The notes under the pieces: model-generated
What the model saw: the letters and a program-made list of their open reading frames with translations, nothing else
The model's database searches: none
What the model was told of the DNA's origin: nothing
Part shown: in pieces, positions 25,764 through 34,665 of the stretch
Numbering within the stretch: the first letter of the stretch is position 1
How the letters are laid out: every line of letters starts with the position of its first letter
Translations under genes and position numbers: made by a program
NCBI GenBank assembly: GCA_019637755.1
Contig: JAHBVC010000001.1
Span: 1,082,480 to 1,146,479 of the forward strand
Reading direction: 5' to 3'
DNA: 64,000 nt
Source of the DNA: Anaerolineales bacterium
GTDB lineage: Bacteria; Chloroflexota; Anaerolineae; Anaerolineales; UBA11579

Positions 25764-26537
25764 ATGCACGTGCATCAGCCTCCCGCCGCCCCGCTGCGCG
25801 CGGTCTTCTTTGATTTGGGCAACACCCTGCTATATTTTGACGGTGCCTGGCCGCAGGTGTTGCAGCGCGCCGATGCACAATTGTTTGCCCATCTGCGCAC
25901 CGCGGGCTTTGCACTCGACGAAGCTCAGTTCCTCAGTGAATTTCGTGCCCGGCTGAACAACTACTACATCCAGCGCGAAGCTGAGTTCGTAGAGCACACC
26001 ACCGCCTACGTGTTGCGCAACCTGTTGCATGACTTGGGCTATCCCAACGTGGCAGAAGATACACTGCGCCCGGCCCTGCGCCAACTATATGCCGCCTCGC
26101 AAGCTCACTGGACGCGCGAAGAGGACACGATCCCCATGTTGCAGCAGCTACGTCACTCTGGCTATGCCCTGGGGCTGATCTCCAACGCCGGCGACGATGA
26201 GGATGTGCAAACGCTGGTGGACAAGGCCGAGCTACGCCCCTACTTCGATCTAGTGCTCAGTTCAGCCGCTTATGGGCTACGCAAGCCCAACCCACGTATT
26301 TTTGCGATGGCCATGGAACAAATCGGGGTGGCGGCGGCAAATAGCGCCATGGTGGGGGATACGTTGGGGGCCGATATTCTTGGGGCGAACCATGCTGGCA
26401 TGTACAGTATCTGGCTAACCCGCCGAGCAGACACACCGGCCAATCGCGAACATCAAGACACCATTCAGCCCAGCGCCACGATCAGCAGCCTGAGTGAGCT
26501 GCCCGCCCTACTGGCGAGTTTTAGCCACGCGGCGTAG
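25764..26537 (+). CDS. HAD-superfamily hydrolase
   Basis: A 257-residue phosphatase-type protein. Motif I reads FFDLGNTLL: the nucleophile Asp17 is present but the usual second Asp is Gly. Motif II is LISNAGDD, motif III the Lys in YGLRKPNPRIF and motif IV MVGDTLGADILGA. The missing general-acid Asp makes phosphatase chemistry less certain. Start at 25764 or 25749; neither has a clear ribosome binding site, and longer frames run into the terminator. The 3' end overlaps the convergent cytochrome gene by 30 bases. Confidence 0.8.
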   Translation: MHVHQPPAAPLRAVFFDLGNTLLYFDGAWPQVLQRADAQLFAHLRTAGFALDEAQFLSEFRARLNNYYIQREAEFVEHTTAYVLRNLLHDLGYPNVAEDTLRPALRQLYAASQAHWTREEDTIPMLQQLRHSGYALGLISNAGDDEDVQTLVDKAELRPYFDLVLSSAAYGLRKPNPRIFAMAMEQIGVAAANSAMVGDTLGADILGANHAGMYSIWLTRRADTPANREHQDTIQPSATISSLSELPALLASFSHAA

Positions 26538-27230
26538 CAGCGCCACCAACAGCGCGCCCAGCAACAAAGCCAAGCCAGCCACCACGGCCAAGCGCGCCGC
26601 CCGCGGCGTGCCCGTGCTCGCCTGCGGCGTGGCCAGCTCACTGGTGGCGGTAGGCTGCTGGCCACCCACGATCACTTGGGCGGCGTTCTCTGCATTCAGC
26701 ACCGGAAATGGGTTAGCGTAGCCATTCTCGCGCAACAAAAAGGCCGTCAAGCGCCAATACACATCCTGCTCAAGACTGCCCGGATTGTGCCAGGGCATGG
26801 TGGCACCGATGAAACCTTGCAAGGCGGCAGCGGTGGAGAATTTATTCAGATCGGCTTGATCGCCGATGAGCGGCGGCACTTTGCCCGGCAGGGTAAAGCC
26901 CTGCTCGTAAGGGCGATTGCCGTGGCAGCCCGATTGCCAGCAATTTTGCTCCTCGGGCGGATAGATCATGCGGAATTCTTCGGTCAGCCCTTGGCCACGG
27001 TCTCCATGGCACACCATGCAATTGAGCCAAAAATCCACCGCACCCTCATCGGCCTGCGAGGGCGCCGCAGGCAGGGTGGGCTGATCCAGGCGGCTGCTAG
27101 GAACAAAGGTGGCGGTAGGCACCTGGGCCTGGACGGCGCCCGAGGTACGGAATGCAGACGCGCCCAAGAAGGTTGTTACCGCTAACGCTAGTAACAACCC
27201 TGCCAGTGTTTGCAAACGCGCGGAGTGCAA
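26508..27230 (-). CDS. Membrane-anchored c-type cytochrome with CX2CH and CX4CH sites
   Basis: A 240-residue exported protein: an N-terminal hydrophobic segment (about 8-25), a soluble domain and a C-terminal helix with basic tail (about 210-240). CMVCH at 71-75 is a normal haem c site. CWQSGCH at 97-103 has four residues between the cysteines, a spacing known from some multihaem cytochromes. MPWHNPGSL may supply an axial Met. It should carry electrons outside the membrane. The only start in reach is TTG at 27230, 14 bases after oppC, so it may belong to the oligopeptide-transporter transcript. Confidence 0.75.
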   Translation of the reverse strand: MHSARLQTLAGLLLALAVTTFLGASAFRTSGAVQAQVPTATFVPSSRLDQPTLPAAPSQADEGAVDFWLNCMVCHGDRGQGLTEEFRMIYPPEEQNCWQSGCHGNRPYEQGFTLPGKVPPLIGDQADLNKFSTAAALQGFIGATMPWHNPGSLEQDVYWRLTAFLLRENGYANPFPVLNAENAAQVIVGGQQPTATSELATPQASTGTPRAARLAVVAGLALLLGALLVALLRRVAKTRQ

Positions 27231-27244
27231 CGTTCTTCGCGAGG

Positions 27245-28294
27245 TTAGGCTTTGCCACGCATACGCGGGTCAAGCACATCGCGCAGCGCGTCGCCCACCA
27301 GGTTCCAGCCCATCACGAACAACACCAGGGTGAGGCCGGGGAAGGCCACAATGTACCAGTAGGTATTCAGGCTGGTGATCCAGTTGCGGGCGAAGCTGAG
27401 CACCTGGCCCCAGTCTGCATAGCCGACCTCGGTACCGATACCCAGGAAGGACAACGCTGCAAATGAGAGCACGACATCACCGATGGCCAGCGAAGCCAGC
27501 ACCAGTGAGGGGAAGATGGCATTGGGCAGAATGTGGCGGAAGAGGATGCGCGGATCGCTGACGCCGATCACTTTGGCTGCCATCACGTAATCACGCTCTT
27601 TTACCGAGAGAATATCGCCACGGATGATACGTGAATAGCCCATCCACCCAAATGAAGTAAGCGCGATGATAGACGGTATCAGGCTCTTACCTATTTTTGG
27701 CGTCAGAATGGCCGCTAAGATCAATGCCGCCAAGATGAACGGCAGGGTCAAAAAGACATCGACAATACGCATGATCACGTTGTCAACTGAACCACCGTAG
27801 TAGGCTGAAACCGAGCCCACGACGATACCAATGGTAAAGGTGACGATCACCACGATGAAACCGGTCTTGAAGGCGGTACGCGTGCCCCATACCAGGCCAT
27901 AGAACATATCGTACTGACCCTGCGAAGTGCCTAGGACATGGGTCCATTCCTCGGTGCCCATAATCGGCTTCCACCAGAAGGGCAACTCGGGCACATTACG
28001 GGTCCAGGGGGTGCCGGGCGGTTTGGGCTCGGCGCTGAAGCCGTCACGCGGGATCGTGTAGGGGTCATCGGCGTTGACCGGCGGAATGATCCACGGGGCA
28101 CCGAGGGCGATCAAAGCAAAAAAGCCAATCAGGATAAAGCCAATCACCGAGGCCGGTGTTTTGGCCAGGCCGGTGAGGACGCGGTAATACTCCGGGCCTA
28201 CAGCACGCTCCAGGGCGCTGATCTTGCGCACCGGGGCGCCGAGCTCAGCGGCGGGGAATGCCGCGTCTGGCGAGTTAACAGTCGTTTCAGCCAT
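27245..28294 (-). CDS. Oligopeptide ABC transporter permease (DppC/OppC-like)
   Basis: A 349-residue inner-membrane permease with a long extracytoplasmic loop between helices 1 and 2, as usual for OppC. The EAA loop is GVSDPRILFRHILPNAIFP, and ALSFLGIGTEVGYADWG follows. It pairs with the upstream OppB-like permease; the two genes are separated by 13 bases. It should act with the OppD/F ATPases and the binding protein of the same cluster. Confidence 0.92.
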   Translation of the reverse strand: MAETTVNSPDAAFPAAELGAPVRKISALERAVGPEYYRVLTGLAKTPASVIGFILIGFFALIALGAPWIIPPVNADDPYTIPRDGFSAEPKPPGTPWTRNVPELPFWWKPIMGTEEWTHVLGTSQGQYDMFYGLVWGTRTAFKTGFIVVIVTFTIGIVVGSVSAYYGGSVDNVIMRIVDVFLTLPFILAALILAAILTPKIGKSLIPSIIALTSFGWMGYSRIIRGDILSVKERDYVMAAKVIGVSDPRILFRHILPNAIFPSLVLASLAIGDVVLSFAALSFLGIGTEVGYADWGQVLSFARNWITSLNTYWYIVAFPGLTLVLFVMGWNLVGDALRDVLDPRMRGKA

Positions 28295-28307
28295 TCTGAT
28301 TTCGCTC

Positions 28308-29372
28308 CTAGGAGAGTCTTACACGCGGGTCGATCATTGCATAGAGCACGTCGACCACGAGGTTGGCAGCAATAAGGATGAAGCCGTTGAAGAGCGCAAA
28401 GCCCAACACGGTGATCACGTCGAGCTGTTGGGCCGCATTGGCGGCCGCCTGGCCGATGCCAGGGTAATTGAAGACGGTCTCGGTGATCACCACACCGCCC
28501 AATAAGCCCACGACCTGAAAGCCGGCCAGGGTGATCACGGGGATCATGGCGTTGGGGCGGGCGTGCTTGTTGATCACCGTCTTCTCCGGCAGGCCCTTGG
28601 CGCGCGCCGTCACCACATACTCCTGGCGCAGCGTCTCGAGCATGGAAGCACGCGTGACGCGCAGGAAAGTAGCCCAACTGATGTAGGAGAGGGTGAGGAT
28701 CGGCAGCACCATATGGCGCAGGGCATCAAAGAAGATATCAAAGCGCCCATTCAGCAAAGCGTCAAAGGTGAGCAAGCCCGTAAAGCGCTGGAATTCAGGG
28801 CTATGGATGACGCGGCTGGAGACATCGGCGATACGGCCAGGAGCAAACCAGTCCAGGCCAACATAGAAGATCATTAGCGCCATGAGGCCAAACACAAAGG
28901 TGGGCAGCGAGGTGCCGACAATACTGAAGACACGTGCCAGCTGATCCACCAGGCTGTTGTGTTTCACCGCGGCTTGCACACCCAGCCAAATGCCCACCAG
29001 GATCACCGGGGCAGCCGCCCAGATCGTCAGATCGAGCGTATTGGGGAATTTCTGGCGGATCAGATCGGCGACCGGCTGAGACGCGGTGCGCGAGTAGCCA
29101 AAATCACCGTAGAGGATGCCACCGGTGCGCTCGCCGGTGGTCTCATTCACCGTGCCGGTGAGCCAGCGCCAGTACTGAATATGGATCGGCTGGTCCAGGC
29201 CATAGATCTTGATAATGCCGTCGACCATCTTCTCATTGCGCGGGATATCGCGCACATACAGCGCGGCACGCTCAGCCGGGCTGAGGAATTGCAACATGCC
29301 GAAGATGAGCACGGTCACCCCGAAGAGCAGTACGGGAACCAGCAACAGGCGTCTGATAATGTAGGTGAGCAT
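28308..29372 (-). CDS. Oligopeptide ABC transporter permease (DppB/OppB-like)
   Basis: A 354-residue permease beginning MLTYIIRRLLLVPVLLFGVTV, the typical DppB N-terminus. The EAA loop is ARAKGLPEKTVINKHARPNAMIP, and GGVVITETVFNYPGIG is characteristic. It follows the binding-protein gene after a 141-base gap that contains a hairpin likely to lower permease expression relative to the binding protein. Confidence 0.93.
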   Translation of the reverse strand: MLTYIIRRLLLVPVLLFGVTVLIFGMLQFLSPAERAALYVRDIPRNEKMVDGIIKIYGLDQPIHIQYWRWLTGTVNETTGERTGGILYGDFGYSRTASQPVADLIRQKFPNTLDLTIWAAAPVILVGIWLGVQAAVKHNSLVDQLARVFSIVGTSLPTFVFGLMALMIFYVGLDWFAPGRIADVSSRVIHSPEFQRFTGLLTFDALLNGRFDIFFDALRHMVLPILTLSYISWATFLRVTRASMLETLRQEYVVTARAKGLPEKTVINKHARPNAMIPVITLAGFQVVGLLGGVVITETVFNYPGIGQAAANAAQQLDVITVLGFALFNGFILIAANLVVDVLYAMIDPRVRLS

Positions 29373-29455
29373 TTATTCGCTTCTCCAGTTGTTCTTCTTC
29401 CGCTGCGGGTCAAAGATGGAGTTTGACCGGCAGCGGCAAAAGAAAAAGGGACAGG

Positions 29456-29487
29456 AAGGGTGGGGAGCAAAGCTCCCCACCCTTTTT
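29456..29487 (-). terminator. Attenuator-like hairpin between binding protein and permease genes
   Basis: AAGGGTGGGGAGC and GCTCCCCACCCTT form a 13-bp stem around AAA. On the minus strand (the direction of the operon) the stem is followed only by a mixed pyrimidine stretch; the T-run is on the plus strand. Partial termination or mRNA stabilisation is therefore more likely than full termination. Confidence 0.6.
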
Positions 29488-29513
29488 GTTGCAGTTGCTT
29501 CTAAGCGCTACTA

Positions 29514-31487
29514 CTAGTCCTTGTAGATGGTGTAGTAGTAGTTGCCGGGGAAGATCGCGTTCAGAACCTGACCCTGAACCCAGCGCTGCGAGAAGCCGTG
29601 ACCGGTGGCGTTGACGATGGGCACACCGGGGACGTTCTCATAGTACGCCTGGTTGAAGTCCAGGTAGATCTGGTGGCGAGCAGCCGGATCGGTCTCAGCC
29701 ACACCTGCGTTCAGGTACTCGCGGAACTGCTCAACCAAAGCCTCGGGCAGGCGCTGGCGGTTGCCATAGGTGCCCGTGGTGTACGGCTGGTACCAGTTGT
29801 GCGGGTCGTGGATATCTTCCAACCAACCACCGGTCATGACCGGGATCTGGGAAGCACGCTGAGCGGTCAGGTAGGACGGCCAAGGCAGACCCAAGACTTC
29901 CACGCGGAAGTTCGGGTTCACCACAGCCAGGTTGGCGGCCATGATCTCGGCCACGTTCTGGCGGGAGGTGTTGCCCAGGTTGTACAGCATCTGGACGCGG
30001 AAACCAGTGGTCCAAACGTCGCCCTCAGGATCGTCACCGGCGGGGATGCCGTCGTGATCCAGGTCAGCAGCCTTGAAGGCAGCTTCAGCAGCGGCCAAGT
30101 CAAAGGTGTAGTGCGGGGCGTTGGCGTCGTAGCCAGGCATGCCCGGCAGCGGCAGGGAGACGGGCTGAACAGCCTCACCCAGGAACACTTCGTCAATCAG
30201 GGTCTGATAGTCGAAGGCATAGGCAAAGCCCTTGCGGATGTTGACATCGGCAAAGAAGTCAGCCGGAACACCATTGCCATCCAGCGCGCCGGAACCCACA
30301 TAGGGGTTGCCCGCGGTGGCGATGTCAAAGGTGAACAGGATCACGTCCTGGGTCAGACCCGGGCGGCCCACACGCACGCGCAGGGGGCCATCACCCACGG
30401 CTTCGCATTCGTAGGATTCGGTGTCCAAGTTCCAGGTGCACCACTCACCAGCCAGCGGATCCACCTGAGGCGCATCCTGGCGGTTCACAACGGCGACGTC
30501 AGCGTCACCGGCCTGCAGCATGGCGAAGCGGGTACCCCACTCGTCGATGCCCTGAATTACCACGCGCTCCAGCTTAGCGGGTTCGCGCCAGTAGTTCTCA
30601 TTGCGGGCCAGAACGATTTCCTCACCCGGGGTCCAGCGCTCCAACTTGAAGGCGCCGGTACCGTTGGCGATACCAGTGAAGGGATCCTCAGCGGCGGTCA
30701 TGGCGTAGAAGTTCTGCCAAGTGTCGCAGGAACCATCCCAACCACCGTTAGCTACCACCCACTCCTGGTCCATGATGGAACCCCAGGCGTTGGCGATGGT
30801 GGGCAAGAAAGGACCCCAAGGCTGAGCCAGGGTCATGGTGACGGTGCCAGCGGCGTCGTCAGCCACGATGGCGGCCTTGATCTGCTCACAGGCGGCAACC
30901 AAAGCGGCCGGGTCAGCGGCCTGCATGGCAGCACGATCGTCAGCGGAGGCGCCGCCATCAACAATGATGCTGATGTCGTCGTTACCTACGCCGAAGAAGG
31001 GCTCAGCCAGCATCCACTGCGGGGAGCTGTAGCTACCCTGCAGAATGCCACGCTGGTAGGAGTACGCCACGTCCGAAGCAGTCAGCTCGCCACCTTCGTG
31101 GAAGGTGACGCCTGGGCGGATGTGGAAGGTGTACACGGTGCCGTCGTCAGACAGCTCCCAGGACTCGGCCAACTGAGGCACGAACTTGTCCGTGCTCTCG
31201 CCATCGTAGAACACCAGCGTCTCATAGACGTTGAAGATGACCGTGGCGCTGGCGGTATCGTAAGCGAGCGCGGGGTCAAGGGTGTCGATGTCACCAATGG
31301 TGGCTTCCACGAAGGTCGTGGGGTCGGCTGAGTGGTACTCAGCGCTGCTGCTGCTGCCGCTGTCAGTGCTGGAGCTTGTGCCAGAGTCAGTATTGGCAGT
31401 GGTAGCCGGGGCGGCGGTGCCGCCACAAGCCACCAACACAAAGCTAGCAATGACAAGGAGGCTAAACAAAGTAAACAGTTTACGCAT
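29514..31487 (-). CDS. Oligopeptide-binding lipoprotein, solute-binding family 5
   Basis: A 657-residue extracytoplasmic binding protein. The lipobox LVAC places the lipidated Cys at 21, followed by a Ser/Thr-rich linker (SGTSSSTDSGSSSS). The family-5 signature region DIDTLDPALAYDTASATVIFNVYETLV is clear, as is VTFHEGGELTASDVAYSYQRG. It presents peptides or other solutes to the OppBC permease. GAGGAGAAG precedes the ATG. It sits between the ATPase and permease genes of the operon. Confidence 0.92.
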   Translation of the reverse strand: MRKLFTLFSLLVIASFVLVACGGTAAPATTANTDSGTSSSTDSGSSSSAEYHSADPTTFVEATIGDIDTLDPALAYDTASATVIFNVYETLVFYDGESTDKFVPQLAESWELSDDGTVYTFHIRPGVTFHEGGELTASDVAYSYQRGILQGSYSSPQWMLAEPFFGVGNDDISIIVDGGASADDRAAMQAADPAALVAACEQIKAAIVADDAAGTVTMTLAQPWGPFLPTIANAWGSIMDQEWVVANGGWDGSCDTWQNFYAMTAAEDPFTGIANGTGAFKLERWTPGEEIVLARNENYWREPAKLERVVIQGIDEWGTRFAMLQAGDADVAVVNRQDAPQVDPLAGEWCTWNLDTESYECEAVGDGPLRVRVGRPGLTQDVILFTFDIATAGNPYVGSGALDGNGVPADFFADVNIRKGFAYAFDYQTLIDEVFLGEAVQPVSLPLPGMPGYDANAPHYTFDLAAAEAAFKAADLDHDGIPAGDDPEGDVWTTGFRVQMLYNLGNTSRQNVAEIMAANLAVVNPNFRVEVLGLPWPSYLTAQRASQIPVMTGGWLEDIHDPHNWYQPYTTGTYGNRQRLPEALVEQFREYLNAGVAETDPAARHQIYLDFNQAYYENVPGVPIVNATGHGFSQRWVQGQVLNAIFPGNYYYTIYKD

Positions 31488-31601
31488 TTATCTTCTCCTC
31501 TTTCATTTTTGCTTTATTGTGGTAATGCTTGAAACGAAGTATAGGCTACTCGAGGTTTCCACCTCCTTTCGTTATTAACTAAGCAGTCTACCACTAAATC
31601 A

Positions 31602-32611
31602 TTAGCTAACAAACTGGTCAGCAAAATGACAGGCTACAAAGTGGTGCGGCTTTAATTCACGGAATTCCGGGCGCTCTTCGGCGCAGCGCTGCTCGGCGAT
31701 CGGGCAGCGGGTGCGGAAGCGGCAACCGGAGGGGGGATTGGCGGGGGAGGGCACATCGCCGGTGAGGATGGTGCGCTGGCGCTGGGCATCCGCCCGCGGG
31801 TCCGGCACCGGGATGGCCGAGAGCAGCGCCTGGGTGTAGGGGTGCAGGGGGTTATCGTAGATCTCGTTGCGGTCAGCCAGCTCGACGATCACGCCCAGGT
31901 ACATCACGGCTACGCGGTCACTGATATGGCGCACCATCGAAAGGTCATGGGCGATGAATAGATAGGTCAACTTGAACTTGGACTGCAGATCCTGCAGCAA
32001 GTTGACCACCTGGGCCTGAATGGATACATCCAGGGCCGAGATGGGCTCATCACACACCACGAAATACGGGTTCAAGGCCAGGGCACGCGCAATGCCGATG
32101 CGCTGGCGCTGCCCCCCCGAGAATTCGTGGGGGTAGCGGTCAGAGAACGAGGGGTTGAGGCGCACCAGCTCAAGCAGCTCTTTGACGCGGTCGCGCGTCT
32201 GCTTGCCATGGGTGACCTTGTGCACTTCCAGCGGCTCGCCAACGATCTCGCCCACGGTCATGCGCGGGTTCAGGCTGGCATACGGATCCTGGAAGATCAT
32301 TTGCATCTTGCGGCGCATGGCGCGCATTTCATTGTTGCGCAAGGTGGACAAATCCTCACCATCGAAGATCACCTTACCGGCCGTGGGCTTGTAGAGCTGC
32401 AAGATCGTGCGCCCGGTGGTGGATTTGCCACAACCGGATTCGCCCACCAGGCCCAGCGTTTCACCACGCTTGACCTGGAAGCTCACACCGTCGACGGCGC
32501 GCACGGCGCCTACCTGGCGGCGCACCACCCCACGGTAAATGGGGAAGTGCATTTCGAGATCTTCTACTTCCAACAAGTAATCGTTGTTGCCGTTGTTCAT
32601 TGTCGTCTGAT

Positions 32612-32615
<4 letters not shown>
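31602..32615 (-). CDS. Oligopeptide ABC transporter ATPase (OppF/DppF-like)
   Basis: A 337-residue ATPase. Walker A is GESGCGKST, the signature [10 protein letters not shown] and Walker [13 protein letters not shown]. The C-terminal oligopeptide-transporter extension carries the Cys cluster [12 protein letters not shown], which may bind an iron-sulfur cluster as in some relatives. The start overlaps the end of the OppD-like gene by four bases. Confidence 0.94.
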
Positions 32616-33604
<989 letters not shown>

Positions 33605-33645
33605 TTAAATCGTCGCTTCTCCTTTGACGTAGAGTGCATGTAGGG

Positions 33646-33663
33646 CTTGTACAAGTCTTGTAC
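33646..33663. promoter_or_regulatory. CTTGTACAAG palindrome upstream of the transporter operon
   Basis: CTTGTACAAG is followed two bases later by a further TTGTAC half-site. It lies 42-59 bases before the first start codon, where an operator could sit. No regulator gene is adjacent. Confidence 0.35.
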
Positions 33664-33757
33664 TATCAAACAGTAAAAAGAGAGTATATCATTTTTGGTG
33701 TTTCGCCCATCTTTTTAAGATTAATCTGGGCGCCGGGTCTGCAATCGCAAGAAGGTA

Positions 33758-34660
33758 CTATTCTGCGCCGCTGCGCAGCAGGCGATAGGATTCGTAGCGC
33801 TCAGGATGGATCTGCCCCTGGGCTACCGCGGCAGTCACCGCACAGCCAGGCTCATCCAGGTGGCGGCAAGCCCGGTAATGACAGGCGTGAATCAGAGGTT
33901 TGATCTCGGGAAAGTAGCCATCCAACTCTTCAGGCTGAATGTCCCACAGGGCTAGCGCCTTGATGCCCGGCGTATCAGCCACATAGCCGCCGCCTTCCAG
34001 CTTGTACATCAGCCGTTCGGCCGTGGTGTGGCGCCCCTTGCCAGAGCTGGCTTGCACACTGCCCACGCGTAAATTCAGGCCGGGTTGCACCGCATTCATC
34101 AGGCTGGATTTTCCGGTACCCGAAGGCCCCGCCAAAACCGATAGCTTGCCTTGCAATGTGCTGCGCAATTCATCAATGCCCAGCCCCTGTGCTACCGACG
34201 TATAGTGCAGCGGGTAGCCCAAGCTGGCGTAGTGGCCAAACAACGCTGCGGCCTGTGCCTGCCCCACCAGATCGACCTTGCTGGCCACAATGTGCGCGGG
34301 GATGTTTTGCGCCTCAGCGATCACCAGAAAGCGATCGAGCATGCGCATGCGCGGCGCTGGGTCAGCACAGGCGAAGATGAACAAGGCTTGGTCAGGATTG
34401 GCCACCAGCACCTGCTCGTAGTCGCCATTGGGGCGCGGGTCCTGGCGCACCAGAGCGCGGCGGCGGGGCGCCACGGCCTCGATCATCGGCTCGGCGCCAG
34501 CCTCCACGAGCAGCTCCACTTCGTCACCGATGGCAACGATGTCGCCGGTGGGGCGCCCTTGCTTCAGGCGGCCGCGCAACCGCGCCACAAATTCTCCTTG
34601 AGCGGTTTCGACGGTGTAGAAACCGGATTGCGAGCGCGTAACCAGGCCGCGGAGCTGCAT
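33758..34660 (-). CDS. rsgA: Ribosome small-subunit-dependent GTPase A
   Basis: A circularly permuted GTPase checking late 30S assembly. An N-terminal OB fold (about 1-70) is followed by G4 SKVD at 127-130, the P-loop GPSGTGKSS at 178-186 and G3 DTPG at 229-232, the permuted order. The C-terminal zinc knuckle uses C260, C265, H267 and C273. Length of 300 is normal. It follows the PBP gene by five bases. Confidence 0.97.
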   Translation of the reverse strand: MQLRGLVTRSQSGFYTVETAQGEFVARLRGRLKQGRPTGDIVAIGDEVELLVEAGAEPMIEAVAPRRRALVRQDPRPNGDYEQVLVANPDQALFIFACADPAPRMRMLDRFLVIAEAQNIPAHIVASKVDLVGQAQAAALFGHYASLGYPLHYTSVAQGLGIDELRSTLQGKLSVLAGPSGTGKSSLMNAVQPGLNLRVGSVQASSGKGRHTTAERLMYKLEGGGYVADTPGIKALALWDIQPEELDGYFPEIKPLIHACHYRACRHLDEPGCAVTAAVAQGQIHPERYESYRLLRSGAE

Positions 34661-34665
34661 GGCGG

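Noticed and set aside
27097-27279. Short minus-strand ORF overlapping the cytochrome N-terminus
   Set aside because: It lies in another frame over the signal-peptide region and has no similarity to anything recognised.
29598-31331. A 577-codon plus-strand frame opposite the oligopeptide-binding protein
   Set aside because: Shadow of the family-5 binding-protein gene; no motif, start signal or neighbour supports it.
31565-31573. AAAGGAGG-like sequence on the minus strand between oppF and the binding-protein gene
   Set aside because: It is not followed by a start codon at a suitable distance; the binding-protein gene has its own GAGGAGAAG site.
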